Shown: in pieces, positions 23,953 through 33,276 of the stretch
Layout of the letters: the number at the start of each line of letters is the position of its first letter
How positions within the stretch are numbered: position 1 is the first letter of the stretch
From: UBA6016 sp964568395
GTDB lineage: Bacteria; Campylobacterota; Campylobacteria; Campylobacterales; UBA6016
Length of the DNA stretch: 38,129 bases
Direction of reading: 5' to 3'
Assembly: GCA_964568395.1 (NCBI GenBank)
Contig: CAZMPN010000018.1
Span: 1 to 38,129 of the forward strand
The notes under the pieces: generated by a model
What the model saw: only the letters and a program-made list of their open reading frames with translations
Database searches by the model: none
Told to the model about the DNA's origin: nothing
Program-made: the position numbers and the translations under genes

Positions 23953-24420
23953 CTACTCGCCGCAGCAACAACCGTCCATACCCTCTTCTAGATACTCTTC
24001 GCCGATTTTGGCTATTTTAACCTTGTCGGCTATTTTCCTGCCGTTTAGAAGTATCGTATAGCTCATATCTACGCAGTTTCTGACAGTATTCATGGTTGAG
24101 CAGTATGTCTCCACGCTGGCCATAACCCAGCGTCTAACCATGGTATCGTCGGCGTCGCACTCTACGTTATAGATAAACTCCGCGGAGTTGAATTTTTTTG
24201 GGAAATCCTCGTTTCTGACATACTCCGCCTCCATCGAGAAACTCTTTAGCGCAACTCCGTTTTTTTCGGCCATAGAGACTATATCTACGCCGGAGCAAGA
24301 TATGAGCCCGAGCGCAAAATACTCAAGAGGAGTCACCTTTGACGGATCCATAACAAACGAGCCGTTCGCGGCCTCGGCGTTAAATGATTTGCCTTCGGTA
24401 TGCGTAATTTTCACTTTCAA
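23953..24420 (-). CDS. OsmC/Ohr-superfamily protein
   Basis: The start is TTG 24420, seven bases after AAGGAG, just downstream of the hybrid kinase gene. The 155-aa protein has TPLEYFALGLISCSGVDI (first conserved Cys) and, about 75 residues on, VETYCSTMNTV (second), the paired thiols used by OsmC/Ohr to reduce organic peroxides. It ends MDGCCCGE, an extra run of three cysteines that could bind metal. It should act in the cytoplasm. The three-base gap to the kinase gene suggests co-transcription. Confidence 0.85.
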   Translation of the reverse strand: MKVKITHTEGKSFNAEAANGSFVMDPSKVTPLEYFALGLISCSGVDIVSMAEKNGVALKSFSMEAEYVRNEDFPKKFNSAEFIYNVECDADDTMVRRWVMASVETYCSTMNTVRNCVDMSYTILLNGRKIADKVKIAKIGEEYLEEGMDGCCCGE

Positions 24421-24422
24421 GT

Positions 24423-26927
24423 TTAAATCTCCTTATAGTTGATAGAGGCGATCTCTCTGTCTAGGCTTTTGATTAGGCCGTAATAGTCGCACCCTCTCTC
24501 TTCTTTTATGGCGTTTTGCTCTATTTCCATCGCAATCTTCCTAATGTTTTCAAGCCTCAAGTTTGCGGCGGCGCCTTTTATCTTATGGGCCAACTCGAAC
24601 AGCTCTTTTAGCTCTCCGTTCTCCACGGCCGTATTCATGCCGACTATTTCCGATACGCTATCTTGCACAAACTCTTCAAGAAGCATCGCGATACTCTCCT
24701 TATCCAGCCCCAGCGACTCTTCCAGGCGCCTGACGTAATCCGACGTCTCGCCGCCAAGATAGGTCTCCAAAATAGAAAGCAGCTCCCTCTCGTCTATCGG
24801 CTTTTGCAGGTATGCGTCAAACCCGGCCTCCAAAAACCTCTCCTTGTCGCCGTAGTTTGCATTTGCGGTTAGCGCTACGATTTTACTATCTCCGGAGCCG
24901 CGCTCTTTTATAATCTTCATGGCCTCGACGCCGTCCATTTTCGGCATATGTATATCCAAAAATACCACAGGATAGTCGCCCTGCTCAAACAAAGAGACGG
25001 CCTCTTCGCCGTCCTGCGCCAAAACCGTATCTATTCCGTATTTTGCCAAAAGCACGGAGATTAGCTTGAGATTAACTCCGTTATCGTCGGCCACAAGCAC
25101 CTTTCGATCGAAGTTTTTGATTGGCTGTTTTGGCGCTTCCGATTCGGCTATCGACCCTTGGCTGATAGTTTTTTTTATCTTAGTTGCGGACAATGGAAGC
25201 CTAACGACCCTAAACCCCTTCTCCTCTCCTGCAAAAAAAGGGCTATCCGATACCAAAATCCGAGTCTGTTTGCCAGGCATATTATCCGTATTCTTGCATA
25301 CGAACGCAAAATCGGCGTCCATGGCGGCATCCGAAACGGCGATGCCCGCGGCTTCAAGATATCTTGCCAAAAGCAAGGAGGTTCGCTTATTTAAACTTGA
25401 ATCCACGTACGCTTTTGCGGCCGCTTCATACGCATACGAAGGTTTAGCGTCGGCTATTTCAAAATCTATCTCAAACCAAAATCTGCTGCCGACGCCCTCC
25501 GTACTCTCAACAGAAAGCCTGCCTCCCATCATGGAAGCAAGGCTGGAGGATATGGAAAGCCCCAGACCAGTACCGCCGTATTTTCTTGATATTCCCGCAT
25601 CCGCCTGCGAAAACGGGGTAAATATCCTTTCCAATTTATCTTTTGGAATACCGACCCCGCTATCTTTCACCTCAAACAACAGCTTTGTTTTGTCGCCATT
25701 TGTGGGTGAGGCGGTTATATTAATCTCTATTTCTTTACCGTCTGGCGTAAACTTAATGGCGTTGGAGAGAAGGTTTGAGAGTATCTGACGAAGCCTGAGC
25801 GGATCGCCTATGAGCTTTCTCGGCAGTCTAGGATCTATAAAACTTAAAAGCTGAATCTTTTTTTCATACGCCTTGACCGCAAACAAGTCGACGACTGGCT
25901 CGAACTCCGCCAATGGCTCAAACTCGCACTTTTCGATATCGAAAGAGCCGCTCTCAAGCTTCGAATAGTCCAAAATATCGTTGATTATCGACAGCAAGTT
26001 CTTCCCGCTAGACTCGATAATGGAGAGATACTCGTCCATCAAAGCCTTGCTTTGAACCTCTTTTAGGAGCGACGTAAAGCCGAGTACCGCATTTAGAGGC
26101 GTTCTGATCTCATGGCTCATAGCGGCCAAGAAGTCGCCTTTTGCCTTTTCGGCGAGCTTGGCCTGCATTAGGGCGTTTTCCAAGGCGGTAATATCCGTTC
26201 TGATGGATATAAACTCTTCTATCTCGCCGTTTTCATCGACTATCGGCAAGACTGTAGTATCGACCACATAGGTGTCGCCGTTTTTTGCAAGATTTTTTAT
26301 CTTGCCGCGCCACATTTTTTTTTGAGTTATCGTATTCCACAGCTCTTCGAATACCGATTTCGGCGTATCTGGATGCCTCACGATATTATGAGGTTTGCCT
26401 ATCAACTCCTCGCTCGTATAGCCCGATACTTTGCAAAAATGGTCGTTTACATAAGTGATAACGCCGTTAATATCGGTCTTTGAGACGAGATTTGAGCTAT
26501 CGACGGCGCTCTTGTACTGCTCCAAAAGGGCGCTTTTTTGCCTATTGTCTCTTTGGAGGTTTACTATTTCCGCAACCGACGTAAGCACCCTCTGAAGCTC
26601 GGAAATCTCTACCGGTTTTACGAGAAAGCTCGTAACGCCCAGCTTTATGGCGTCCATAAAGTGCTCCATATCGTTATGGGCGGTTACGGCTATTATCGGA
26701 ATTAGCCTATTGTTCTCTCTGACCTTCTCAGCCATCTCGAAGCCGCTCATTTTCGGCATGTTGATGTCTGTGATAATAATATCCGGAGCATGCTCCTCAT
26801 ACATGGAGAGCGCCTCTAAACCGTTTTCGGCAACGATAACCTCTTTTGCCAGTTTTTTTAAAACCCTGGCGAGAAGCGTCCTAATATACTCTTCGTCTTC
26901 GGCATAGAGAATTTTCAGATCGAACAA
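24423..26927 (-). CDS. soluble hybrid histidine kinase (REC-PAS-HK-REC-HPt)
   Basis: The start is TTG 26927 after GGGAG; 834 aa, no membrane span. Order: receiver 1 (D54 in IITDINMP, K104), PAS (about 140-250; SGYTSEELIGKPHNIVRHPDTP), HisKA (H272 in SHEIRTPLN), ATPase domain (NLLSNAIKFT, DSGVGIP, GGTGLGLSIS), a degenerate receiver without the usual aspartate (about 505-590), receiver 2 (D658 in FLDIHMPKMDG, K709), and HPt (H781 in AHKIKGAAANL). The PAS resembles the flavin-binding Aer/redox type (RHPDTP). It can carry a whole phosphorelay and may sense redox state. No response regulator gene lies beside it. Confidence 0.93.
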   Translation of the reverse strand: MFDLKILYAEDEEYIRTLLARVLKKLAKEVIVAENGLEALSMYEEHAPDIIITDINMPKMSGFEMAEKVRENNRLIPIIAVTAHNDMEHFMDAIKLGVTSFLVKPVEISELQRVLTSVAEIVNLQRDNRQKSALLEQYKSAVDSSNLVSKTDINGVITYVNDHFCKVSGYTSEELIGKPHNIVRHPDTPKSVFEELWNTITQKKMWRGKIKNLAKNGDTYVVDTTVLPIVDENGEIEEFISIRTDITALENALMQAKLAEKAKGDFLAAMSHEIRTPLNAVLGFTSLLKEVQSKALMDEYLSIIESSGKNLLSIINDILDYSKLESGSFDIEKCEFEPLAEFEPVVDLFAVKAYEKKIQLLSFIDPRLPRKLIGDPLRLRQILSNLLSNAIKFTPDGKEIEINITASPTNGDKTKLLFEVKDSGVGIPKDKLERIFTPFSQADAGISRKYGGTGLGLSISSSLASMMGGRLSVESTEGVGSRFWFEIDFEIADAKPSYAYEAAAKAYVDSSLNKRTSLLLARYLEAAGIAVSDAAMDADFAFVCKNTDNMPGKQTRILVSDSPFFAGEEKGFRVVRLPLSATKIKKTISQGSIAESEAPKQPIKNFDRKVLVADDNGVNLKLISVLLAKYGIDTVLAQDGEEAVSLFEQGDYPVVFLDIHMPKMDGVEAMKIIKERGSGDSKIVALTANANYGDKERFLEAGFDAYLQKPIDERELLSILETYLGGETSDYVRRLEESLGLDKESIAMLLEEFVQDSVSEIVGMNTAVENGELKELFELAHKIKGAAANLRLENIRKIAMEIEQNAIKEERGCDYYGLIKSLDREIASINYKEI

Positions 26928-26936
26928 GCAATCTCC

Positions 26937-28475
26937 CTAGTGTAAAAAGTGTCTCACTCCCGTAAAATACATAGCCATACCGTATTCGTTTGCCGCGGCG
27001 ATCACCTCGTCGTCCCTCATGCTGCCGCCCGGCTCTACTATCGCCGATACGCCGACTGTCGCGGCGGCGTCGATAGAGTCGCGGAATGGGAAAAACGCTT
27101 CAGAGGCAAGCACGGAACCCTTAAGATCAAGCCCAAGATCTTCCGCCTTTCTAATGGCGGCTTTTGCGGCGTCAACACGACTCGTCATACCCATGCCTAT
27201 CGCCACCATCGCGCTATCTTTGACATATACGACGCAGTTTGACTTGGTCAGGGCGGCCACTTTATAGGCTATCTCTATATCGGTAAGCTCTCTCTCGTCC
27301 GCAGCCCTCGCCGTCATCAGCTTTGCGTTTTTCAGCTCTTCGTCTTTAACCTCGTCTTCATCTTGCGCCACTACTCCACCCATAACATGCCTAAAATCGT
27401 TTGCGTCTTTGATTTTCGGCAGGTAGCCGTTTCCGCCGTGAAGCTCGAACAGTTTAATTCTTTTTTTTGCCTCGAATACCTCTACGGCCTCTTTTGTGAT
27501 TTTCGCAGCTATCAATACCTCGATATAGGTCTCGTTGATTTTAAGAGCTAGCTCCCTGTCTACCGTACCGTTGACCGCCACGACGCCGCCGTATGCGGAA
27601 ACCGGGTCGCATTTAAGCGCCTCGGTGTAGCTTTCAAGCAGCGTGCCTTTTAGCGCAAAACCGCATGGATTGGCGTGTTTGATTATAGAAACAGCCGGTC
27701 TGTCGCCGAAGTTTGCGGCTAGTTTTACAGCTCCGTTAATGTCGGTTAGGTTGTTGAAAGAGGCTTCGCCTTTGATGATTTTTAGATTTTTTGACCAGAA
27801 ACCGTCAAACTCATAGAGCGCACCTTTTTGGTGAGGATTTTCGCCGTATCTCGTATCAAACGCCTTTGAAGCGGAGATGAAAAGCTTGTTTCCAAAGCCG
27901 CCTTTAAATCTCTTGTTCATATAGTTTGCTATCATGCTGTCATACGCAGCGGTGTGCTCGTACGCTTTTATCATCAGGTCTCGCCTGAATTCGAAGTCGT
28001 CCTTGCCCTCTTTGATGGCTCTAAGCACTAGCGGATAGTCCGCAGGATCCGTAACGATAAGCACGTCTTCAAAGTTTTTTGCCGCGCTTCTCACCATTGC
28101 AGGTCCGCCGATGTCGATGTTTTCTATTATCTCGTCAAAATCTTCCGTTCGCTCGATCGTCGCCTTAAAAGGATAAAGGTTGACACATACAAGGTCTATT
28201 CTTTTGATGCCGAACTCTTTTGCCGTGTCTCTATGCGCCTTGTCTTTCCTCTTGTGGAGTATTGCGCCGTGAACCATTGGATTTAGCGTCTTTACCCTAC
28301 CGTCGAACATCTCCGGAAAACCGGTAAACTTACTGATGTCTTTGGCTTTTATCCCTTCATCCGTAAGGCTCTTTAGCGTGCCGCCGGTGCTTACTATCTT
28401 GCATCCTAGCTCTTTTAGGCCTTTTGCAAACTCTATTACTCCGCTTTTATCGGATACCGAAATTAACGCTCTCAT
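26937..28475 (-). CDS. purH: bifunctional AICAR formyltransferase/IMP cyclohydrolase
   Basis: The 512-aa protein has an N-terminal MGS-like IMP cyclohydrolase domain (1-about 190; RALISVSDKSGVIEFAKGL, STGGTLKSL, VKTLNPMVHGAIL) and a C-terminal AICAR formyltransferase domain (RYGENPHQKGALYE, IKHANPCGFAL, ASEAFFPFRDSID). It catalyses the last two steps of IMP synthesis. It lies two bases from purL, so both are translated from one message. Length is normal for PurH. Confidence 0.97.
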   Translation of the reverse strand: MRALISVSDKSGVIEFAKGLKELGCKIVSTGGTLKSLTDEGIKAKDISKFTGFPEMFDGRVKTLNPMVHGAILHKRKDKAHRDTAKEFGIKRIDLVCVNLYPFKATIERTEDFDEIIENIDIGGPAMVRSAAKNFEDVLIVTDPADYPLVLRAIKEGKDDFEFRRDLMIKAYEHTAAYDSMIANYMNKRFKGGFGNKLFISASKAFDTRYGENPHQKGALYEFDGFWSKNLKIIKGEASFNNLTDINGAVKLAANFGDRPAVSIIKHANPCGFALKGTLLESYTEALKCDPVSAYGGVVAVNGTVDRELALKINETYIEVLIAAKITKEAVEVFEAKKRIKLFELHGGNGYLPKIKDANDFRHVMGGVVAQDEDEVKDEELKNAKLMTARAADERELTDIEIAYKVAALTKSNCVVYVKDSAMVAIGMGMTSRVDAAKAAIRKAEDLGLDLKGSVLASEAFFPFRDSIDAAATVGVSAIVEPGGSMRDDEVIAAANEYGMAMYFTGVRHFLH

Positions 28476-28477
28476 AA

Positions 28478-30685
28478 TTACAAATCCTGTTCAACTATTT
28501 TTTTGAAGCTCTCGAAGTAAAGCTCTTTTAGCTTTTCGCTATCCAGATTTATGCTATCGAGCTTGAATCCGTCATTTGTTACTTCGCCTATCTTTACTAC
28601 TTTCAGCGCATACGACGGGGCAAATCTAAGGAACTCTTCCTCTTTTTCTTTTGAAACCTCTACGACTACCCTGCTAAGGCTCTCGGCAAAAATATCTTTT
28701 TCGTCACCAAAACCGCTTTGACCCTCAAAACCAAGTCCGCTTATCGCGCTCATCTTGGCAAGAGCTACAGCCAAACCGCCTATGGAGAGGTCTTTTGCAG
28801 ATTCTAGGAGTCCTTTTTTGTTGGCCTCTATTATCATATCCCACAGGGTAAGCTCTCTTGAGAGGTTAACCTCAGGATGTTTGCCGGCTACCGTGCCGCC
28901 GAATACTTTCATATACAGCGAGCCGCCAAATTCTGGTCTAGTGTCGCCTATTAGATATACGCTATTTCCGGCTTTTTTAAACTCGTTTGTCAGTAACTTG
29001 CTTGCGTCGTCGAGAAGCCCCACCATGCCTATTGACGGCGTAGGAAATACGCTTACCTTGTTTGTTTCGTTGTAGAGCGATACGTTACCGCTAACTACAG
29101 GCGTATGGAGCGCTCTACAAGCGTCTTTGATACCTTCGCAAGCCTCTTTGAACTGCCACATAACCTCAGGATTTTCAGGGTTGCCAAAATTCAGGCAGTC
29201 GGTAATAGCAAGCGGTCTAGCGCCGGTAGTAGCTACGTTTCTACCGGCTTCCCTAACGGCCGCCGATGCGCCAAGACGAGGATTGATATAGACCTGTCTA
29301 GGATTACAATCCACGCTTACCGCAAGCGCTTTGTTCGTTCCCTTCACCCTGATGACGCCGGCGTCGTTTCTGCCTATTTTCGTCATCGAGTTTGTCTGCA
29401 CTGTAGAGTCGTATTGGCTATATATGAAGCTCTTATCGGCAACCTCCTGATGCGCCATCAGGGTCTCTAGCGCCTCTTGCTGGCTCACTTTTTTGCAAAC
29501 CTCCACGCCTACGCTTGCTATATCGGCCAGATATTTAGGCTCGGCTATAGGCCTTGTGTAGCATGGAGCCTCGTCGGTAATAGGGGCCACCGGGATCTCC
29601 CCGGCAACCTCGCCGTTCCACATAAGCACCATATTGCCGGTATCGGTTACTTCCCCGATTACCGCAAAATCGAGATCCCACTTCTCGAATATCACTTCAA
29701 GCTCTTTCTCCCTGCCTTTTACCGCGCAAATAAGCATCCTCTCTTGGGACTCGCTCAGCATCAGCTCGTAAGGGTTCATACCCTCCTCTCTCATCGGCAC
29801 TTTATCAAGCCACATTACCATACCGCTACCGGCACGGCTCGCCATCTCGAAAGAGGAGCTCGTAAGACCGGCCGCACCCATATCCTGAATACCTATGATT
29901 GCTCCAGTTTTGAACGCCTCAAGACACGCTTCAAGAAGTAGCTTTTCGGTAAACGGATCGCCGACCTGCACCGTAGGTCTTTTTGTTTTTGCGTCGGCGC
30001 CGAAACTATCGGAACTCATAACCGCGCCGCCAAGACCATCTCTGCCTGTTTTTGAACCTACATATATTACCGAGTTGCCTATACCTTTGGCTTTGCCGTA
30101 AAAAATTTCATCAGTCTTAACAAGACCCAGCGTAAACGCATTGACAAGATTGTTCCCCGCATAGCACTCGTCAAAAGTGGTCTCGCCGGCAAGCATCGGC
30201 ACGCCCATACAGTTGCCGTAGCTTGAAATCCCCTCCACTACGCCTCTTAGCAGATGCCTATGTAGTTTTCCCTGCTCGCCTTTGTTGGATATATCGCCAA
30301 ATCTTAAGGAGTTCATATTGGCGACGGGCCTAGCGCCCATCGTAAATACGTCTCTTAGTATCCCGCCGACACCCGTAGCGGCGCCTTGAAACGGCTCTAT
30401 GAAACTTGGATGGTTGTGGCTCTCCATCTTAAATACCGCCGCATTGCCGTCGCCTATATCGATGACGCCGGCATTTTCGCCAGGACCTTGGATCACCCAA
30501 GGAGCCTCGGTCGGAAAACCTTTCAGGTAAACCCTTGACGATTTATAGCTGCAGTGTTCGGACCACATGGCGCTGAAAATACCTAGCTCGACGAGATTCG
30601 GTTCTCTGCCTAGTATCTTTTTGATGTGGTCGTAATCTTCGTTTGTAAGCTTGTGGGATTTAAGTAGAGCCTCTAGATTTTCCAA
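28478..30685 (-). CDS. purL: phosphoribosylformylglycinamidine synthase, large subunit (small-type PurL)
   Basis: The start is TTG 30685, with AAAGGA seven bases before it. At 735 aa this is the small PurL, which needs separate PurS and PurQ, not the 1300-aa fused enzyme; neither partner lies in the window. SAMWSEHCSYKSSR near the start and the glycine-rich GDGNAAVFKMESHNHPSFIEP are hallmarks. It makes FGAM with ATP in purine synthesis. purH follows in the same operon. Confidence 0.97.
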   Translation of the reverse strand: MENLEALLKSHKLTNEDYDHIKKILGREPNLVELGIFSAMWSEHCSYKSSRVYLKGFPTEAPWVIQGPGENAGVIDIGDGNAAVFKMESHNHPSFIEPFQGAATGVGGILRDVFTMGARPVANMNSLRFGDISNKGEQGKLHRHLLRGVVEGISSYGNCMGVPMLAGETTFDECYAGNNLVNAFTLGLVKTDEIFYGKAKGIGNSVIYVGSKTGRDGLGGAVMSSDSFGADAKTKRPTVQVGDPFTEKLLLEACLEAFKTGAIIGIQDMGAAGLTSSSFEMASRAGSGMVMWLDKVPMREEGMNPYELMLSESQERMLICAVKGREKELEVIFEKWDLDFAVIGEVTDTGNMVLMWNGEVAGEIPVAPITDEAPCYTRPIAEPKYLADIASVGVEVCKKVSQQEALETLMAHQEVADKSFIYSQYDSTVQTNSMTKIGRNDAGVIRVKGTNKALAVSVDCNPRQVYINPRLGASAAVREAGRNVATTGARPLAITDCLNFGNPENPEVMWQFKEACEGIKDACRALHTPVVSGNVSLYNETNKVSVFPTPSIGMVGLLDDASKLLTNEFKKAGNSVYLIGDTRPEFGGSLYMKVFGGTVAGKHPEVNLSRELTLWDMIIEANKKGLLESAKDLSIGGLAVALAKMSAISGLGFEGQSGFGDEKDIFAESLSRVVVEVSKEKEEEFLRFAPSYALKVVKIGEVTNDGFKLDSINLDSEKLKELYFESFKKIVEQDL

Positions 30686-30794
30686 GTTTAAGTCCTTTGA
30701 GAAAGAAAAAAAGTTTGTGCAATATTACACCAATGACGCTAAAACCAAAGAGGCCGAAAAAACGCATTCTTTGCCCAAAACTAAAGCAAATAAT

Positions 30795-30803
30795 TGGTAT
30801 CAT
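30795..30803 (+). promoter_or_regulatory. extended -10 promoter of ppsA
   Basis: TGGTATCAT matches the extended -10 form (TGn-TATnAT), 43 bases before the ATG at 30847. AGGAG (about 30832-30836) follows as the ribosome site. The rest of the 161-base gap to purL shows nothing else clear. Confidence 0.45.
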
Positions 30804-30846
30804 AATCCAAACTAAACAAAGTTTCATTTTTAGGAGACAAGCTTTT

Positions 30847-33276
30847 ATGAAGTGGATTAAATTTTTCGGGGAACTCAGAAATAGCGACGTAAGCCTAGTC
30901 GGCGGAAAAAACGCAAGCCTTGGCGAGATGTATCAGCTACTTGTTCCAAAAGGAATTAGAGTACCAAACGGTTTTGCTATTACGAGCGAAGCATACTGGT
31001 CGCTTCTTGACAGTGCAAATCTGAGAGAGCCGATAAAAGACCTACTAAAAGACGTAGATACTACGGATATCGACGTTCTAAGGGTAAGAGCACAAAAAAT
31101 CAGGGATATGATATTCGGAACTCCGCTTCCTAAAGAGCTTAGAGACGAGATCGTCGAAGCGTATCACACGCTTTCAAAAGAGTACGGCATGGAGGAGGCC
31201 GACGTAGCGGTAAGAAGTTCCGCAACCGCGGAAGACCTTCCGGACGCGTCTTTTGCCGGACAGCAAGATACATACCTTAATATCCAAGGCGAACAGAGCC
31301 TTATCCATCACGTAAAATCATGCTTCGCGTCGCTATTTACGGATAGGGCGATCAGCTATAGGGCTTCGAGAGGTTTCGACCACTTCCAAGTAGCGCTCTC
31401 AGTCGGTATACAAAAAATGGTACGTTCAGACAAAGGTTCTAGCGGCGTTATGTTCTCTATCGATACGGAGACTGGATTTAAAGACGCGGTATTTATCACG
31501 TCAGCTTGGGGTCTTGGCGAAAACGTCGTCGGCGGCACGGTAAATCCAGATGAATTCTACGTATTCAAACCGACGCTAAACGAAGGCAAAAAACCGATCT
31601 TAAAAAGACAACTTGGCCATAAACATATAAAAATGGTCTACTCGGCTCCAGGCAGCAGCCACAAACACCTAACACACAATATCCCTACGACCCCTGAAGA
31701 GTTCGGCACATTCTCTCTGACAGACGAAGAGGTGCTGGAGCTTGCAAGATATGCGGTAATCATCGAAAACCACTACTGCGAAGAGGCCGGCGAATATAGG
31801 CCGATGGATATGGAGTGGGCAAAAGACGGTATCAGCGGCGATATCTTCATCGTTCAAGCAAGACCTGAAACGGTTCAGAGCCAAAAAGCCAAAAAAGGCG
31901 CAAATACGATAGAAACTTACCACCTAAGAGCAAAAAAAGACGAGAAAAAACTTCTTGTTACCGGTAGAGCAGTCGGCGGTAAAATCGGCGCCGGCAAAGT
32001 AAGAATTATCGAAACGCTAGACAGAATCAACGAATTCCAAGAGGGCGAAGTTCTGGTAACGGACAATACCGACCCGGATTGGGAACCTGCGATGAAGAAA
32101 GCCGCGGCTGTTATCACAAACAGAGGCGGCAGGACTTGCCATGCGGCCATCGTAGCGAGAGAGATCGGCGTTCCTGCCATAGTGGGCGCCGTAGGCGCGA
32201 CGGACCTTCTTGAAGACGGCCAAATGGTAACCGCTTCTTGCGCAGAGGGCGAAGACGGCTACGTATATGAAGGCGCGCTGAAATTCGAAATCGAAAAAAT
32301 CGACCTAAGCAACCTTCCTGAGCTAAAAACGAAACTATACATGAACGTTGGCGACCCTACCAAGGCATTCGGCTTCTCAAGCCTTCCAAACGACGGCGTA
32401 GGTCTTGCAAGGATGGAGTTCGTTATCAACAACTACATCAAAGCCCACCCTCTAGCGCTTGTGGATATGCACAACGGCAAAACAGGCATCCAAGACGAAG
32501 AGCAAATCAAAGAGATAATCAGCGGATACGAGAACCCAAAAGATTTCTTCGTAAAAAAACTATCTGAAGGCATCGGTATGATAGCGGCCGCTTTCTACCC
32601 AAAACCTGTGATAGTAAGAACTTCCGACTTCAAATCCAACGAATACAAAAGAATGGTCGGCGGAAGCGAATATGAGCCGCATGAGGAAAACCCGATGATA
32701 GGCTACAGAGGGGCAAGCAGATATTACTCTGATAGCTACAGACCGGCATATGACTGGGAGTGCGAAGCTATGAAAATCGTTAGGGACGAAATGGGCCTAA
32801 CGAACGTAAAATTGATGCTTCCTTTCGTTAGAACGCCTGAAGAGGGTAGAAAAGTTCTGAGCATCATGAAGGAAAACGGTCTAGTTCAAGGCCAAAACGG
32901 CCTCCAGGTATATGTAATGTGCGAACTTCCGTCAAACGTGATCCTTGCGGATGAATACCTAAAAGACTTCGACGGCTTCTCTATCGGCTCAAACGACCTT
33001 ACCCAGCTGACGCTTGGCGTAGACAGAGACGGCGAACTTGTGGCGCACATCTTTGACGAAAGAAACGAAGCGGTAACAAGAATGCTAAAAATGGCGGTAG
33101 AGGCTTGCAAAAGAGCCGGTAAATATGTGGGCATATGCGGTCAAGCTCCGTCAGACTACCCTGAGGTTGCGGAGTTCCTTGTAAAAGAAGGCATAACCTC
33201 CATATCGCTAAACCCGGATTCTATGATAAGCACTTGGCAAAACCTTGCAAAAATAGAAGCCGAACTTGGTAAATAA
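30847..33276 (+). CDS. ppsA: phosphoenolpyruvate synthase (pyruvate, water dikinase)
   Basis: I use ATG 30847 because AGGAG stands upstream and MKWIKFFGELRNSDVSLVGGKNASLGEMY is the family's usual N-terminus; the 50-codon extension back to 30697 is K/R-rich with no such match. The 809-aa enzyme has the ATP-grasp domain (1-about 340), the phosphohistidine domain with H432 in GGRTCHAAIVAREIG, and the PEP/pyruvate-binding barrel ending in GICGQAPSD (C764). It makes PEP from pyruvate, the entry to gluconeogenesis, as needed by autotrophic or organic-acid-using Campylobacterota. The stop overlaps the next start (TAATG). Confidence 0.96.
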   Translation: MKWIKFFGELRNSDVSLVGGKNASLGEMYQLLVPKGIRVPNGFAITSEAYWSLLDSANLREPIKDLLKDVDTTDIDVLRVRAQKIRDMIFGTPLPKELRDEIVEAYHTLSKEYGMEEADVAVRSSATAEDLPDASFAGQQDTYLNIQGEQSLIHHVKSCFASLFTDRAISYRASRGFDHFQVALSVGIQKMVRSDKGSSGVMFSIDTETGFKDAVFITSAWGLGENVVGGTVNPDEFYVFKPTLNEGKKPILKRQLGHKHIKMVYSAPGSSHKHLTHNIPTTPEEFGTFSLTDEEVLELARYAVIIENHYCEEAGEYRPMDMEWAKDGISGDIFIVQARPETVQSQKAKKGANTIETYHLRAKKDEKKLLVTGRAVGGKIGAGKVRIIETLDRINEFQEGEVLVTDNTDPDWEPAMKKAAAVITNRGGRTCHAAIVAREIGVPAIVGAVGATDLLEDGQMVTASCAEGEDGYVYEGALKFEIEKIDLSNLPELKTKLYMNVGDPTKAFGFSSLPNDGVGLARMEFVINNYIKAHPLALVDMHNGKTGIQDEEQIKEIISGYENPKDFFVKKLSEGIGMIAAAFYPKPVIVRTSDFKSNEYKRMVGGSEYEPHEENPMIGYRGASRYYSDSYRPAYDWECEAMKIVRDEMGLTNVKLMLPFVRTPEEGRKVLSIMKENGLVQGQNGLQVYVMCELPSNVILADEYLKDFDGFSIGSNDLTQLTLGVDRDGELVAHIFDERNEAVTRMLKMAVEACKRAGKYVGICGQAPSDYPEVAEFLVKEGITSISLNPDSMISTWQNLAKIEAELGK

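Noticed and set aside
30697..30846. 50-codon N-terminal extension of ppsA
   Set aside because: Basic and unlike any PPDK start; the ribosome site and conserved start point to 30847.
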